From Acrasis kona (taxonomy: Eukaryota > Heterolobosea > Eutetramitea > Acrasida > Acrasidae): DNA of 55,614 nt. The stretch spans positions 1-55,614 of the forward strand of contig JAOPGA020001554.1 in NCBI GenBank assembly GCA_026419775.2, written 5' to 3'. The notes beneath the pieces were generated by a model, which had not been told where the DNA came from, did not search any database, and saw only the letters and a list, made by a program, of their open reading frames with translations. The translations under genes were made by a program, and so were the position numbers. This document shows, piece after piece, positions 47,145 to 55,614 of this stretch (position 1 is the first letter of the stretch; the number at the start of each line of letters is the position of its first letter).

Positions 47145-47918
47145 TTAATGTTTTGATTTTTTTGAACTCTTATTCTTATCAAAATCATCATCTTCATCTC
47201 TACTCCTCTTCTTTTTCACACTATTCGCTTTATTCATCTTCTTTAAACATTTTTTACACAAACACATCTTTACAAGAGCATTCTTATTCTCTCCATGTTC
47301 TTTATAGGCAAAGTTAACTTCTACCGTTGATAAAGTAATTTCATTCTTTGATGCACGAAAGTTCTTTTTTTTACATGTTACGGAGCCACAAGTATCTCTT
47401 CCGACATCAGATAGAACCTCCTTCTCCGTCCTCCATCTAAGTCCTATTAATCCTTGTTTATATTTTTCGAGATTGGCAACACAGTACTCTCTAAAAAGAC
47501 CAGACTCGTATTGTTTCGCTAACTTTTCTCCATAACTCTTTAAAGTATCTTTGGTGTCTAATTCATCATTGTTTTCATCCCTAATAAACTGATAATGTTC
47601 TTTTAAAATATCTTTATTTGACTTGAATTTTGATAGCTCTTCTTCCCTCTCCTTTTTTAGCTCTTTTTTTAAGGCACCACTGTCATTATAAAAGTTCACA
47701 TAATTTTTTATATAGTTAAGTTCATTATCACGTGCGCTTGATACTGGCCTAATACCATTACTTTTTGCAACGCTTTTCTTTGTTTTCGAAATCTTATCTA
47801 CATCTTCATCACTGTGTTTATCAATATCTTTTTTGGTGTGTTGTGTATCATTAACTAAAGTTCCACTATTTTCTTGCAGGAATTTATCAATGTTTTCTTC
47901 ACCCACTATTGTTTGCAT
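47145..47918 (-). CDS. FRA10AC1: FRA10AC1-family nuclear protein
   Basis: FRA10AC1 is a conserved nuclear protein found with spliceosomes (C complex). The 257-aa intronless product has an acidic/Lys-rich N-terminus, a helix KEHYQFIRDENNDELDTKDT, then the family core KQYESGLFREYCVANLEKYK followed by GLIGLRWRTEKEVLSDVGRD, TCGSVTC and KMCLCKKCLKKM, the last two giving a likely Zn-binding C-x4-C...C-x-C-x2-C set. The Lys/Arg/Ser-rich tail (KKKRSRDEDDDF...KSSKKSKH) is a nuclear-localisation-type end. The core order equals human FRA10AC1. It converges with the PEX3-like gene (9 bp) and is 30 bp downstream of MTAP in the same direction. Confidence 0.88.
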   Translation of the reverse strand: MQTIVGEENIDKFLQENSGTLVNDTQHTKKDIDKHSDEDVDKISKTKKSVAKSNGIRPVSSARDNELNYIKNYVNFYNDSGALKKELKKEREEELSKFKSNKDILKEHYQFIRDENNDELDTKDTLKSYGEKLAKQYESGLFREYCVANLEKYKQGLIGLRWRTEKEVLSDVGRDTCGSVTCKKKNFRASKNEITLSTVEVNFAYKEHGENKNALVKMCLCKKCLKKMNKANSVKKKRSRDEDDDFDKNKSSKKSKH

Positions 47919-47948
47919 GTGCTCAAAAGTTGATTGTAAAAAGGATAT

Positions 47949-48848
47949 TTATTGTTTCTTTTCAAAGAACCTGTTGATGATTGGACCCAATCTGTCCTGG
48001 TTCTCTTTGGAAATATTATTTAATGGAGTCATCAAACCCACGGATAGCGCGGAATGAGCTTCGGAGACGAATTTATTATTGCTTAAAGCTTTGACTGCTT
48101 CACTCAAAACAAGTTGTGCGTATTCGGCATTGCCAGTTAACACTTTATAAACCTCTTCAACAGTGACATTTCCGTGGGCCTCATACCAACAGTCATAATC
48201 TGTTACCATGGCAACACAGCCAAAAGCAATTTCTGCCTCTCTGGCTAGTTTGGCCTCTTGTAGACAGGTCATTCCAATGACAGTGCCACCTATTTGTTGA
48301 TACATTTTTGACTCTGCTCTTGTGGAGAATGCGGGTCCTTCCATGCAAACGTAGGTTCCGCCCATGTGACACTGTACCCCCTCTTTGGGCACTTTGTCTA
48401 CGGCTTCCTTTAAGAGTTTGGAGAGCTTACCACAAACTGGGTCTCCAAAGCTTACGTGGCCGACGACACCATTTCCAAAAAATGTGCTGTCTCTGTTTTT
48501 GGTACGGTCGATGAACTGATCGACAATAACAAAGTGAGTGGGCTGAAGTTGTAACGTGAGTGAACCGACAGCACCAAAAGAGATCAGATACTTGACGCCA
48601 AGTAACTTGAGAGCCCAAATGTTGGCTCTGAATGGCACTTCTGTTGGAGTTAAACGATGGCCGACGTCGTGTCTTGCAATAAAGGCAACATTTTGTCCAT
48701 GTAATTGACCAATCACAATTTTGCTGCTGGTAGGTCCAAAAGGTGTATCTATTGTGTGCTCAGTTATGTTTGTAAGGCCGCTTGCCTTGTACAGTCCTGT
48801 ACCTCCTATGACACCTATCTCACAAGTTACTGATGGGACAATAAGCAT
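47949..48848 (-). CDS. MTAP: S-methyl-5'-thioadenosine phosphorylase
   Basis: Cleaves methylthioadenosine with phosphate to adenine and methylthioribose-1-phosphate in the methionine salvage pathway. The 299-aa intronless product has IGVIGGTGLYKASGL (N-terminal phosphate loop), ARHDVGHRLTPTEVPFRANI, FGAVGSL (family 'ACGSL'), VDQFIDRTKNRDSTFF, TYVCMEGPAFSTRAESKMY, the substrate-purine segment IGMTCLQEAKLAREAE and MVTDYDCWYEAHGNV. These match human MTAP block by block; INMT is IGMT and ARHGR is ARHDV here. Length is in the normal 280-300 range. Purine nucleoside phosphorylase I is excluded by the TDYDCW motif (MTAP-type). Confidence 0.93.
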   Translation of the reverse strand: MLIVPSVTCEIGVIGGTGLYKASGLTNITEHTIDTPFGPTSSKIVIGQLHGQNVAFIARHDVGHRLTPTEVPFRANIWALKLLGVKYLISFGAVGSLTLQLQPTHFVIVDQFIDRTKNRDSTFFGNGVVGHVSFGDPVCGKLSKLLKEAVDKVPKEGVQCHMGGTYVCMEGPAFSTRAESKMYQQIGGTVIGMTCLQEAKLAREAEIAFGCVAMVTDYDCWYEAHGNVTVEEVYKVLTGNAEYAQLVLSEAVKALSNNKFVSEAHSALSVGLMTPLNNISKENQDRLGPIINRFFEKKQ

Positions 48849-48943
48849 GTTAATTTTTCCGTGATCGGGCTTAATTGTTCATTGTAACAACCAAAGTGCA
48901 CACATGTAACAGAGCAGCAGGGAGATGATGGACACAAATAATG

Positions 48944-49576
48944 TTAATTACAGCCTTTATTAATAAATACATATATTTCTAATCCATTAGAGCAAGTCGA
49001 GTTGGATAACTTCATATTACATTTGTCACCCAATACCTTGAAGATACTTGGCAGTACCTCCCAGGTGGTAAATGCATTTGAGCCGTAAAAGAGTTTCCAG
49101 CTTCCATATTCTTTATTGTTGACACATTTAAAAATGGTTGAAAGTCTTAACTTGTCCTGTCTGAATAGCTTCGACAGTGCCTCATGTACACTTGCCGGTC
49201 CTTCAAAGTTGAGCAAACTTTGATCTTTTCTAATCACCAGGTAATCATTTTCTCTACTCTGCTCTACTCTCTTTTGGTTCAAAATTATTTGTACTTCTGC
49301 AATTAAGCCCTGTATCTGATAATATTGAGCCTCCGTCAGTATCTCGTCAAGTGTATGAATATCCGAGGGTAGATTTACTTTCGAATCGCGAAGATAGTTT
49401 AGAATGTATCGGAAGTGGGTGGGATCTCTGTCGATGTTGAATGTATCAGTTTTTGTCTTGTTAAACCTATCACTTATCAAAGATGAAAGCATGTGCTCGT
49501 CTATGTTTGTGATGGTGGACCTCATTGTGTTGAATGTTTTTCCACCAACATTGATTGTGATTAATTCTTGGTGCAT
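48944..49576 (-). CDS. BTB/T1 (KCTD-like) protein
   Basis: A 210-aa intronless protein with an N-terminal K+-channel tetramerisation (T1/BTB) domain: ELITINVGGKTFNTMRSTI, LSSLISDRF, NIDRDPTHFRYILNYLRD and ILTEAQYYQIQGLIAEVQII, the full beta-strand/helix order of KCTD proteins (residues ~1-100). The remaining half is unknown but includes a segment with the look of a KCTD-type partner-binding region. No channel transmembrane segments are present, so this is an adaptor (for example for Cullin-3) rather than a channel. A decayed relative is at 25425-25969. Confidence 0.87.
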   Translation of the reverse strand: MHQELITINVGGKTFNTMRSTITNIDEHMLSSLISDRFNKTKTDTFNIDRDPTHFRYILNYLRDSKVNLPSDIHTLDEILTEAQYYQIQGLIAEVQIILNQKRVEQSRENDYLVIRKDQSLLNFEGPASVHEALSKLFRQDKLRLSTIFKCVNNKEYGSWKLFYGSNAFTTWEVLPSIFKVLGDKCNMKLSNSTCSNGLEIYVFINKGCN

Positions 49577-50299
49577 GTTTATTTATTTAATTGTATGATG
49601 TTTTTATTGATGCATTATTTATAGATATACTGTGATGTCGTATGATGCGACATGTTGTGATGATAAATTTGTTATGGTCAACCACTTTAATATTTCTCAA
49701 AATTGTTGATGCATGTTTAAAGACTGGTATCTGGAATTGGACCGTTTATTATCATGTTGCAGGAACTACATAGCTATTTGGTTAAGAACACGAATAATTG
49801 TGTCGTCCTCTTTTTAGTTTCTTGGTCTCAACAGGGTCAACTCTAAGTACTTCAACCAAATATTTATTGTCATGACATTGTCATGTCTGCATGATAGAGC
49901 ATCCTTTATCTAATCACATGTGCTACATAGATAAAGTATCTTTGAAAGCACTCGACTGGGCGTGAAGGAAAATGTAGATTTGCATTGGCCATCCTCTTGT
50001 CCCAAAACTATGATTAGCATTAGCAGCTACACAAACAGGTTCGTGTCTATCAATCATATCGACCTCAGACGCTCAAATCATGTTACAACTCACTTAAAAA
50101 GTTTTCCTTATGGACCGCACTAACATCTTATCCTACAATCTTGTCAAATTCTTTCCCTCCTTCGCACTCTCATCACTCACATATTAGTCAATCACTTGCG
50201 CCATGTATTGAGTAACAGGGCTAGAACTAAACATTTTATGCAATTATTTTAGTGTCGCGCGAACAATTTGTCAACTAGGACGGCCGTTCAACAAGAACA
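49577..50299. other. Long divergent intergenic spacer with a perfect hairpin
   Basis: About 720 bp between the BTB gene and the kinesin-like gene, no ORF seen. A 9-bp perfect inverted repeat (CTTTATCTA at 49904-49912 and TAGATAAAG at 49928-49936) encloses a 15-base loop containing CACATGTG; a second palindrome, ATGTCG-TATGATG-CGACAT, is at about 49633-49651. No RNA gene family is recognised. Confidence 0.5.
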
Positions 50300-53200
50300 A
50301 TGTCGAATGACGAACTGAATTCTTATCCTATACAGTCTATTGTCAGGTTCAGACCTTTTAGACAAGATGAAATTGGACGTCAAGATAAATGCTGCGCTGC
50401 ATTCGCGAAGAGTGGGAAAAAACTACTTTTAAAGCACGGTTTAGAACAGCAGAAGGAATATTCGTTCGACCAAGTGTTCAGCATGAACTCGTCGCAAGAA
50501 TCGATATACAATTCTGTCGGACCTAGCGTAGTATCTGCGTTAATAAGTGGGGTAAATTGCACTATAGTGAGCGATGGGGCAGTTCAATCTGGAAAGTCAT
50601 ATACATTGTTTGGCTCCAAGATGGTAGAGGAGTCCCCAAAGGAGGGTCTCATCAAAAGAATTGTGGTGCAGCTATTTGACGAGATTACAAGAGAACAAAA
50701 CTCGAATATAGAGTATATCTTATCGCTATCTTGCTATAATGTAATTGACCAAAACACCATTGTTGACTTGATGTCGTCGGAAGAACAAGTACTGAAAGTA
50801 GATTACTTTGAGGATATCAACGACATTGAGATAGAGGGGCTTACTGTAAATTATATATCAGATGAGATGGAGATTTTTGAAAGATTGGATGATGCCATCT
50901 CTAAAAGAGGACACTTTTCTTTAGGTTCTACATTTGTTGAATTAAATATTATACACAAGAAGGAGGGACTTGATTTGTTCACTCGCTTAGTCTTTGTTGA
51001 TTTGGAGTCAAGCATTGGCAGTAGCTGTTTACAAAAAACATTTAGCGCGATTTACGAAGGCAAACCAGATTATGACTTTTACAATAATGCTATTGACTCT
51101 GTCATATACAACAGGGTGTATAGCAATACAATGTCGACCGTTATATTCCATTGTTTCCCCAATGTTGATCTAGTAGAAAGCATAACCCACCAAACGCTTG
51201 AATTTGCCAGTGTGTAAGTTTAATTTGAACACTTGTAATGTAATTTTAAAAGTATAGGGAGAGTGGCCATAGAAGTGTCTTCAAACAACTTTATAGACGA
51301 CGAAGAGGATCAAGTCGATGCGGATTCTGACAGCAAGAATAACAACATTCTAGTAGATCCACAAACACCAGAAACAAATCCTGAATTACAAATGCCCCAA
51401 AGCCATGATTCGAATGAAATGGAACAAACGACGACGCATGCAGAAATCAACTCTGTGCCACAAACAATAGAACCACAACAAACTATTGATTCACTACCAC
51501 AAGTGGAATCAACTGAATCACCCCCCAACGAAGAATCAAATCAACAATCATACTCTTCAGAACAAGAACTGTTTGATCTCACACAAAAATACAATCAACT
51601 TTCGTCCATTCACGAACACGAAATGGCCAAGCGAGACAAGAACATTCAACTACTCCATTCGCAAATCAATCAACTCCAACACTACGAATCACAATCCAAT
51701 CAATCAACCGAAAAGGAGTTGGTTCAATTACACATTCGACTCAAGGACACCAATCTATTTGCCGAACAATTAGAGTTACAAAACAAGTCGCTCAACACAC
51801 AATTAACAAACATGATGATTGATTCCGAAACGACGAAACAATCCCTACTAGAGGCACTTTCGGAAAGAAACGTATTCAAGAAACAATGTAATGATTTAAT
51901 CGACAGAGTCGGCTCTCAAGAATTACTAATCGGTCATTTAAATCACGACTTGGGACGAGTCAAGAGTTTATTAGAACAATCAGAATCTACCGAAGTGAAA
52001 AACAATGATGAAATTCTCAAACTCAAAACACAAATAGAAAGTGCGAGCAGAAAAATAACAAATCTAGTCAACTCGCAAATTTCGTTACAAAAAAAAGAAG
52101 ACGACGAACAATACGAACAAGAACAAACCAATCATCACTTGATAGAGACATTACAATCCAACATTCAACATTTACAAAAAACAATTCAAAATGACCAAGA
52201 TGAAATCAAACATTACAAGTCAACTCATTCCAACATCCATTTGGAATTACAAAATGTAACATTTCAAAATCAACAATTACATCAAGAAAAGATTACAATG
52301 GAATCCACAATCAATGATTACGAATCACGAATCGAATCGCTCACTTTGGAATCGAAACATTTACGTTACCAATTGGATCAACTACGATCACAATCCAAAT
52401 CAAAAGATGAAAAATTAGATTCCAATCAATTCCAAATCGAAAATTTATCATCGAGAGTGAATGATTTGAATCAATCCCTATTCGAATCCAATGCATCCAA
52501 ACAATCACAAATGGACCAATTACGTTTTCAAATGGATACTTTACAATCGCAACATTTGGATCGGATGACGATTATAGAATTGGAATCCAATCAATTACAC
52601 ATTCTTAATGAAAATTTAAATCAAGAATGTGAAGAATTGAAATTAACATTGAGTAAATTGAAACAATCTCATCAAGATGATTTGAAACATTTAAAACATG
52701 AATTACAACAAGATGATTTGAAATTAAAAATGAGCGATCTACAAATCAAATTTGATTTACAAAGATTAGATTTGAAAGCAAGTCATGAAAGATTAAGTGA
52801 TTTACAAACCAATTATGAATCAAAATTAAAATCAAGTCATGATCAATTAAATGATTTACAAATCAAATACAAATCACAACAATCTGATTTGGAATTAAAA
52901 TTGAATCAATTAAATGATTTACAAATCAAATACAAATCACATCAAATTGAACATGAATCAAAATTAAAATTGAATCATGATCAATTAAATAAATTACAAA
53001 TGGATCATTTATTACAATTAAATCAAAGTAATCAACAATTACGCGAATTACAAATCAAGTATCAAACACAACAAGATGAATTACAAATTCAAAATGATGA
53101 ATTACAAATTCGAAATGAATCACAACGAAATGATTTGGAGTGGAAATTAAAATCAAGTAATGAGCGATTCATGGAGTTACAAATCAAACATGATTCTCAG

Positions 53201-55614
53201 CGACATGATTTGGAATCGAGTATTGAACGTTACAATGAATTACAAATCAGATGTGATACTCAAGAATGTGATTTGAAATCAAGTAACAAACAATTGAGTG
53301 ATTTACAACACAAGTATGAATTACAACAATCTGATTTGGAATCGAAATTGAAATCAACTAATGAGCGTTACAATGAATTACAACACAAGTACGAATTACA
53401 ACAATCTGATTTGGAATCCAAATTAAAATCAAGTCGTGACCAATTGAGCGAACTACAAATCAGATTTGATCTGCAAAGACATGATTTGGAATCAAAATTA
53501 AAATCAAGTAATGAGCAATTCAGTGCATTAGAAATCAAACATGATTCTCAACGAAATGATTTGGAATCAAGTAACAAGCGATTGAGTGAATTACAACACA
53601 AGTACGAATTACAACAATCTGATTTGGAATCGAAATTGAAATCAACCAATGAACGTTACAATGAATTACAAATTAATTACGACTCACATCGATTCGATTC
53701 TGAATTAAAATTAAAATCAAGTAATGAGCAATTCAGTGAATTACAGCACAATTACGAATCACATCGATCTGATTTGGAATCAAGATTAAAATCAACTAAT
53801 GAGCAATTGAGTGAATTACAACACAAGTATGAATCACATCGATCCGATTTGGAATCCAAATTAAAATCAAGTCGTGACCAATTGAGCGAACTACAAATCA
53901 AATTTGATCTGCAAAGACTTGAATTTGAATCAAAATTAAAATCAAGTAATGAACGTTATGATGAATTACAAATCAATTATAATTCACAACGATCAGAGCT
54001 GGAATTGAGATTGAAATCAAGCAATGAGCAGTTCAGCGAGTTACAAACCATGTATGAATCACAACGATCTGATTTTGAATCAAAATTGAAATCAAGAACT
54101 GATTTTGAATTACAACGACATGGTTTGGAAATGAAATTAAAATCAAGTAATGACCAATTGAGTGAGTTACAAACCAGATGTGAATCTCAACAATCTGAAT
54201 TTGAACTACAAAGATGTGATTTGGAATCAAATCATAACAAACAATTGAGTGAATTACAACTCAAGTATGAATTACAACAATCTGATTTTGAATCAAGATT
54301 AAAATTAACTAATGACCAATTGAATGAATTACAAATCAAGTACAACTCTCAACAATTTGATTTAAAATCAAGTCAGGATCAATTACATCAATTACAAATC
54401 AAATACAATTCTCAACAATCCATCCATGAACATTCAGAATCAACAACAAATGAGAAATTAAAACAATTACAATTCAATTATGACGATCAACATTTAAAAT
54501 TGAAATCAACAATTGAAGAATTGAACCTCTTACGATCCAAATATGATTCAACCAAACAACAATTAAATGAATTCCATCAAAATCAAGATTTTAATTTTGA
54601 ATCAAGTCGTATTGAATTAGATCAATTAAAAATTGATTTACAATCTCAATATGAATTACAAACCAATCAAATAAAAATCAATCAAGATTTGAAATTCAAA
54701 ATGGACCAAGTCATCTTGGATCATGAAATTGAAATGGCCAACAAGGAATCCATTTACAAAAAGGAATTAGGATCAATGAGATTTAAAATGGAATCATTAC
54801 AATTAGAAAGTGAATCTTTTAGATTTGAAAATAATGAATTGAAAACCAAAATAGGACCTGGTTGATTTGGTAACATGAATTCTTGCAATCAAAAATAAAG
54901 TACAATGAAAAANNATGTTGAACATCTTGAAATCACTACTCATGAGAATCAAGAATTGAAGAGTAAATTAAGAAGATTTGAAATTGGAAGGAAATGAATT
55001 GAAATCAAGATTAGAATCAATGGTGATCGACAATCAAGAATTGAACACAAGATTAGAATTAGAAGAATCAAATCAAGNGTCATTATCAAACCAAGTTCAA
55101 GATTTAAATACAAGATTAGAATCAATTGAATCTGATAATCAAGATTTGAATGAATTGTTAAATTCATCAAAAATGGATCACAAATCACTCATGTTTGAAA
55201 ATCAAGATTTGAAATCCAAAATTGAATTACTCAAAAATGAAGAATTTGAAAATCAAGAACTAAAATCAAGATTAGAATCCATTGCTTCCAAAAATCAAGA
55301 TTTGAAATCAATTATTGAATCATCTAGAATTGATGAGAATCAAGAATTGAAAACAATCACCAAAGAAAATCAAGAATTGAAATCAAATTTAGAAATCATG
55401 ATGAATGAGAATCAAGATTTGAAAGCAAAGTTAATTGAAGAAAATAATCAATTAATTGAATTTAATAATCAATATAATCAATTCAAATATTCAATCACTC
55501 AATTACAATCAGAGAATCAAGAATTGAAATCAATCATTCATCATCAATCAACATCATCATCACCAAAATCATCACCTGTCAAGAAGGATTACAAAACAAA
55601 ATACAAATCAACTC
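50300..55614 (+). CDS. Degenerate kinesin-like motor fused to a giant repetitive coiled coil (continues past window)
   Basis: Exon one (50300-51209, 303 codons) is a kinesin motor domain: SIVRFRPFRQDEIG (family 'vRvRP'), YSFDQVFSMNSSQESIYNSV, P-loop DGAVQSGKSYTLFG (residues ~92-105; G-x4-GKS kept), and LEFA at the neck. Switch I (NxxSSRSH) appears as HFSLGSTF and switch II (DLAGSE) as DLESSIG, so ATPase activity is doubtful, and the domain is short (~300 vs ~330). A ~48-nt intron (about 51210-51257; exact donor is ambiguous among overlapping GT sites) joins a second exon encoding an acidic linker, a coiled coil and a 25-residue repeat array. A stop occurs at 54863-54865, but coiled coil of the same kind resumes after Ns at 54913 and is open to the right edge in another frame. 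Likely one very long gene damaged by low-quality assembly, or two adjacent coiled-coil genes. Confidence 0.6.
52735..54420 (+). repeat. 75-bp (25-residue) degenerate tandem repeat in coiled coil
   Basis: The protein repeats a 25-residue unit of the form SDLESKLKSSNEQLSELQ followed by HKYESQR for about 20 copies. Consecutive copies at about 53710-54060 are the cleanest. At DNA level the copies share long identical stretches, e.g. GAATTACAACACAAGTATGA, showing expansion by unequal exchange or slippage. 25 = 7+7+11, i.e. two heptads and a hendecad. Confidence 0.8.
54945..55560 (+). repeat. Second coiled-coil repeat, ENQELK type
   Basis: About ten copies of a motif (E/D)NQ(E/D)LK(S/T), spaced by 10-20 residues, encoded by AATCAAGAATTGAAATCA-like DNA. 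Unlike the upstream 25-residue array the spacing is irregular. It contains one ambiguous base (55078). Confidence 0.65.

Noticed and set aside
51943-52131. Antisense ORFs across the coiled-coil gene (also at 54033-54230 and 54949-55188)
   Set aside because: Shadow frames of the repetitive Gln/Glu/Lys/Leu coding DNA.

Overview
The window is nuclear DNA from a eukaryotic microbe with a compact, AT-rich genome and very short spliceosomal introns (about 34-48 nt, GT...AG). The mix of an axonemal inner-arm dynein chain, a STPGR-motif protein, a DIL-tailed myosin, many signalling and trafficking proteins and dense bidirectional packing suggests a heterolobosean amoeboflagellate such as Naegleria or a close relative. 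That placement is an inference from gene content and intron style; the sequence alone does not fix the species. Intron boundaries given here were worked out by hand from GT/AG sites, reading-frame continuity and family similarity.

Layout. 1-8.4 kb: dymeclin C-terminus (cut by the window edge), axonemal dynein intermediate chain DNAI4/IC138-like, an atypical SDR epimerase, a large glutamine-rich protein, and a TMEM135-like membrane protein. 8.4-11.25 kb: an apparently non-coding, highly structured repeat region. It has imperfect inverted repeats of about 215-235 bp, a 41-bp tandem array, many small perfect hairpins whose loops are conserved while the stems change, and two tRNA-like segments. 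This is the most unusual part of the window. 11.25-25 kb: LRR protein, secreted Cys-rich protein, Utp14, glycyl-tRNA synthetase, a Dbp9/DDX56-type helicase, a small coiled-coil protein, a VPS9-domain Rab GEF and two unknown proteins. 25-26.3 kb: a decayed BTB/KCTD-like gene. 26.4-31.2 kb: a putative beta-sandwich regulator, an RluA-type pseudouridine synthase and a DUF4139 protein. 31.4-36.1 kb: a class V-like myosin. 36.2-44.8 kb: a catalytically degenerate PDE12-like EEP protein, a seven-blade RCC1 propeller, a DUF1749 hydrolase, an ESCRT-III-like small protein, a STPGR protein, a small unknown, half of an MFS transporter and a mitochondrial carrier. 45-50 kb: tRNA-Asp(GUC), MYND protein, PEX3-like protein, FRA10AC1, MTAP and a BTB/T1 protein. 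50.3 kb to the end: a degenerate kinesin motor joined to a huge repetitive coiled coil that runs past the right edge.

How the genes relate. They are housekeeping and cytoskeletal genes on both strands, not a single pathway. Themes are ribosome biogenesis and translation (Utp14, Dbp9, RluA-like, GlyRS, tRNA-Asp), trafficking and peroxisomes (dymeclin, VPS9 GEF, ESCRT-III-like, TMEM135-like, PEX3-like), and motility (DNAI4, myosin, kinesin-like, STPGR). Convergent neighbours are often separated by only 2-14 bp, so their 3' UTRs must overlap or be extremely short.
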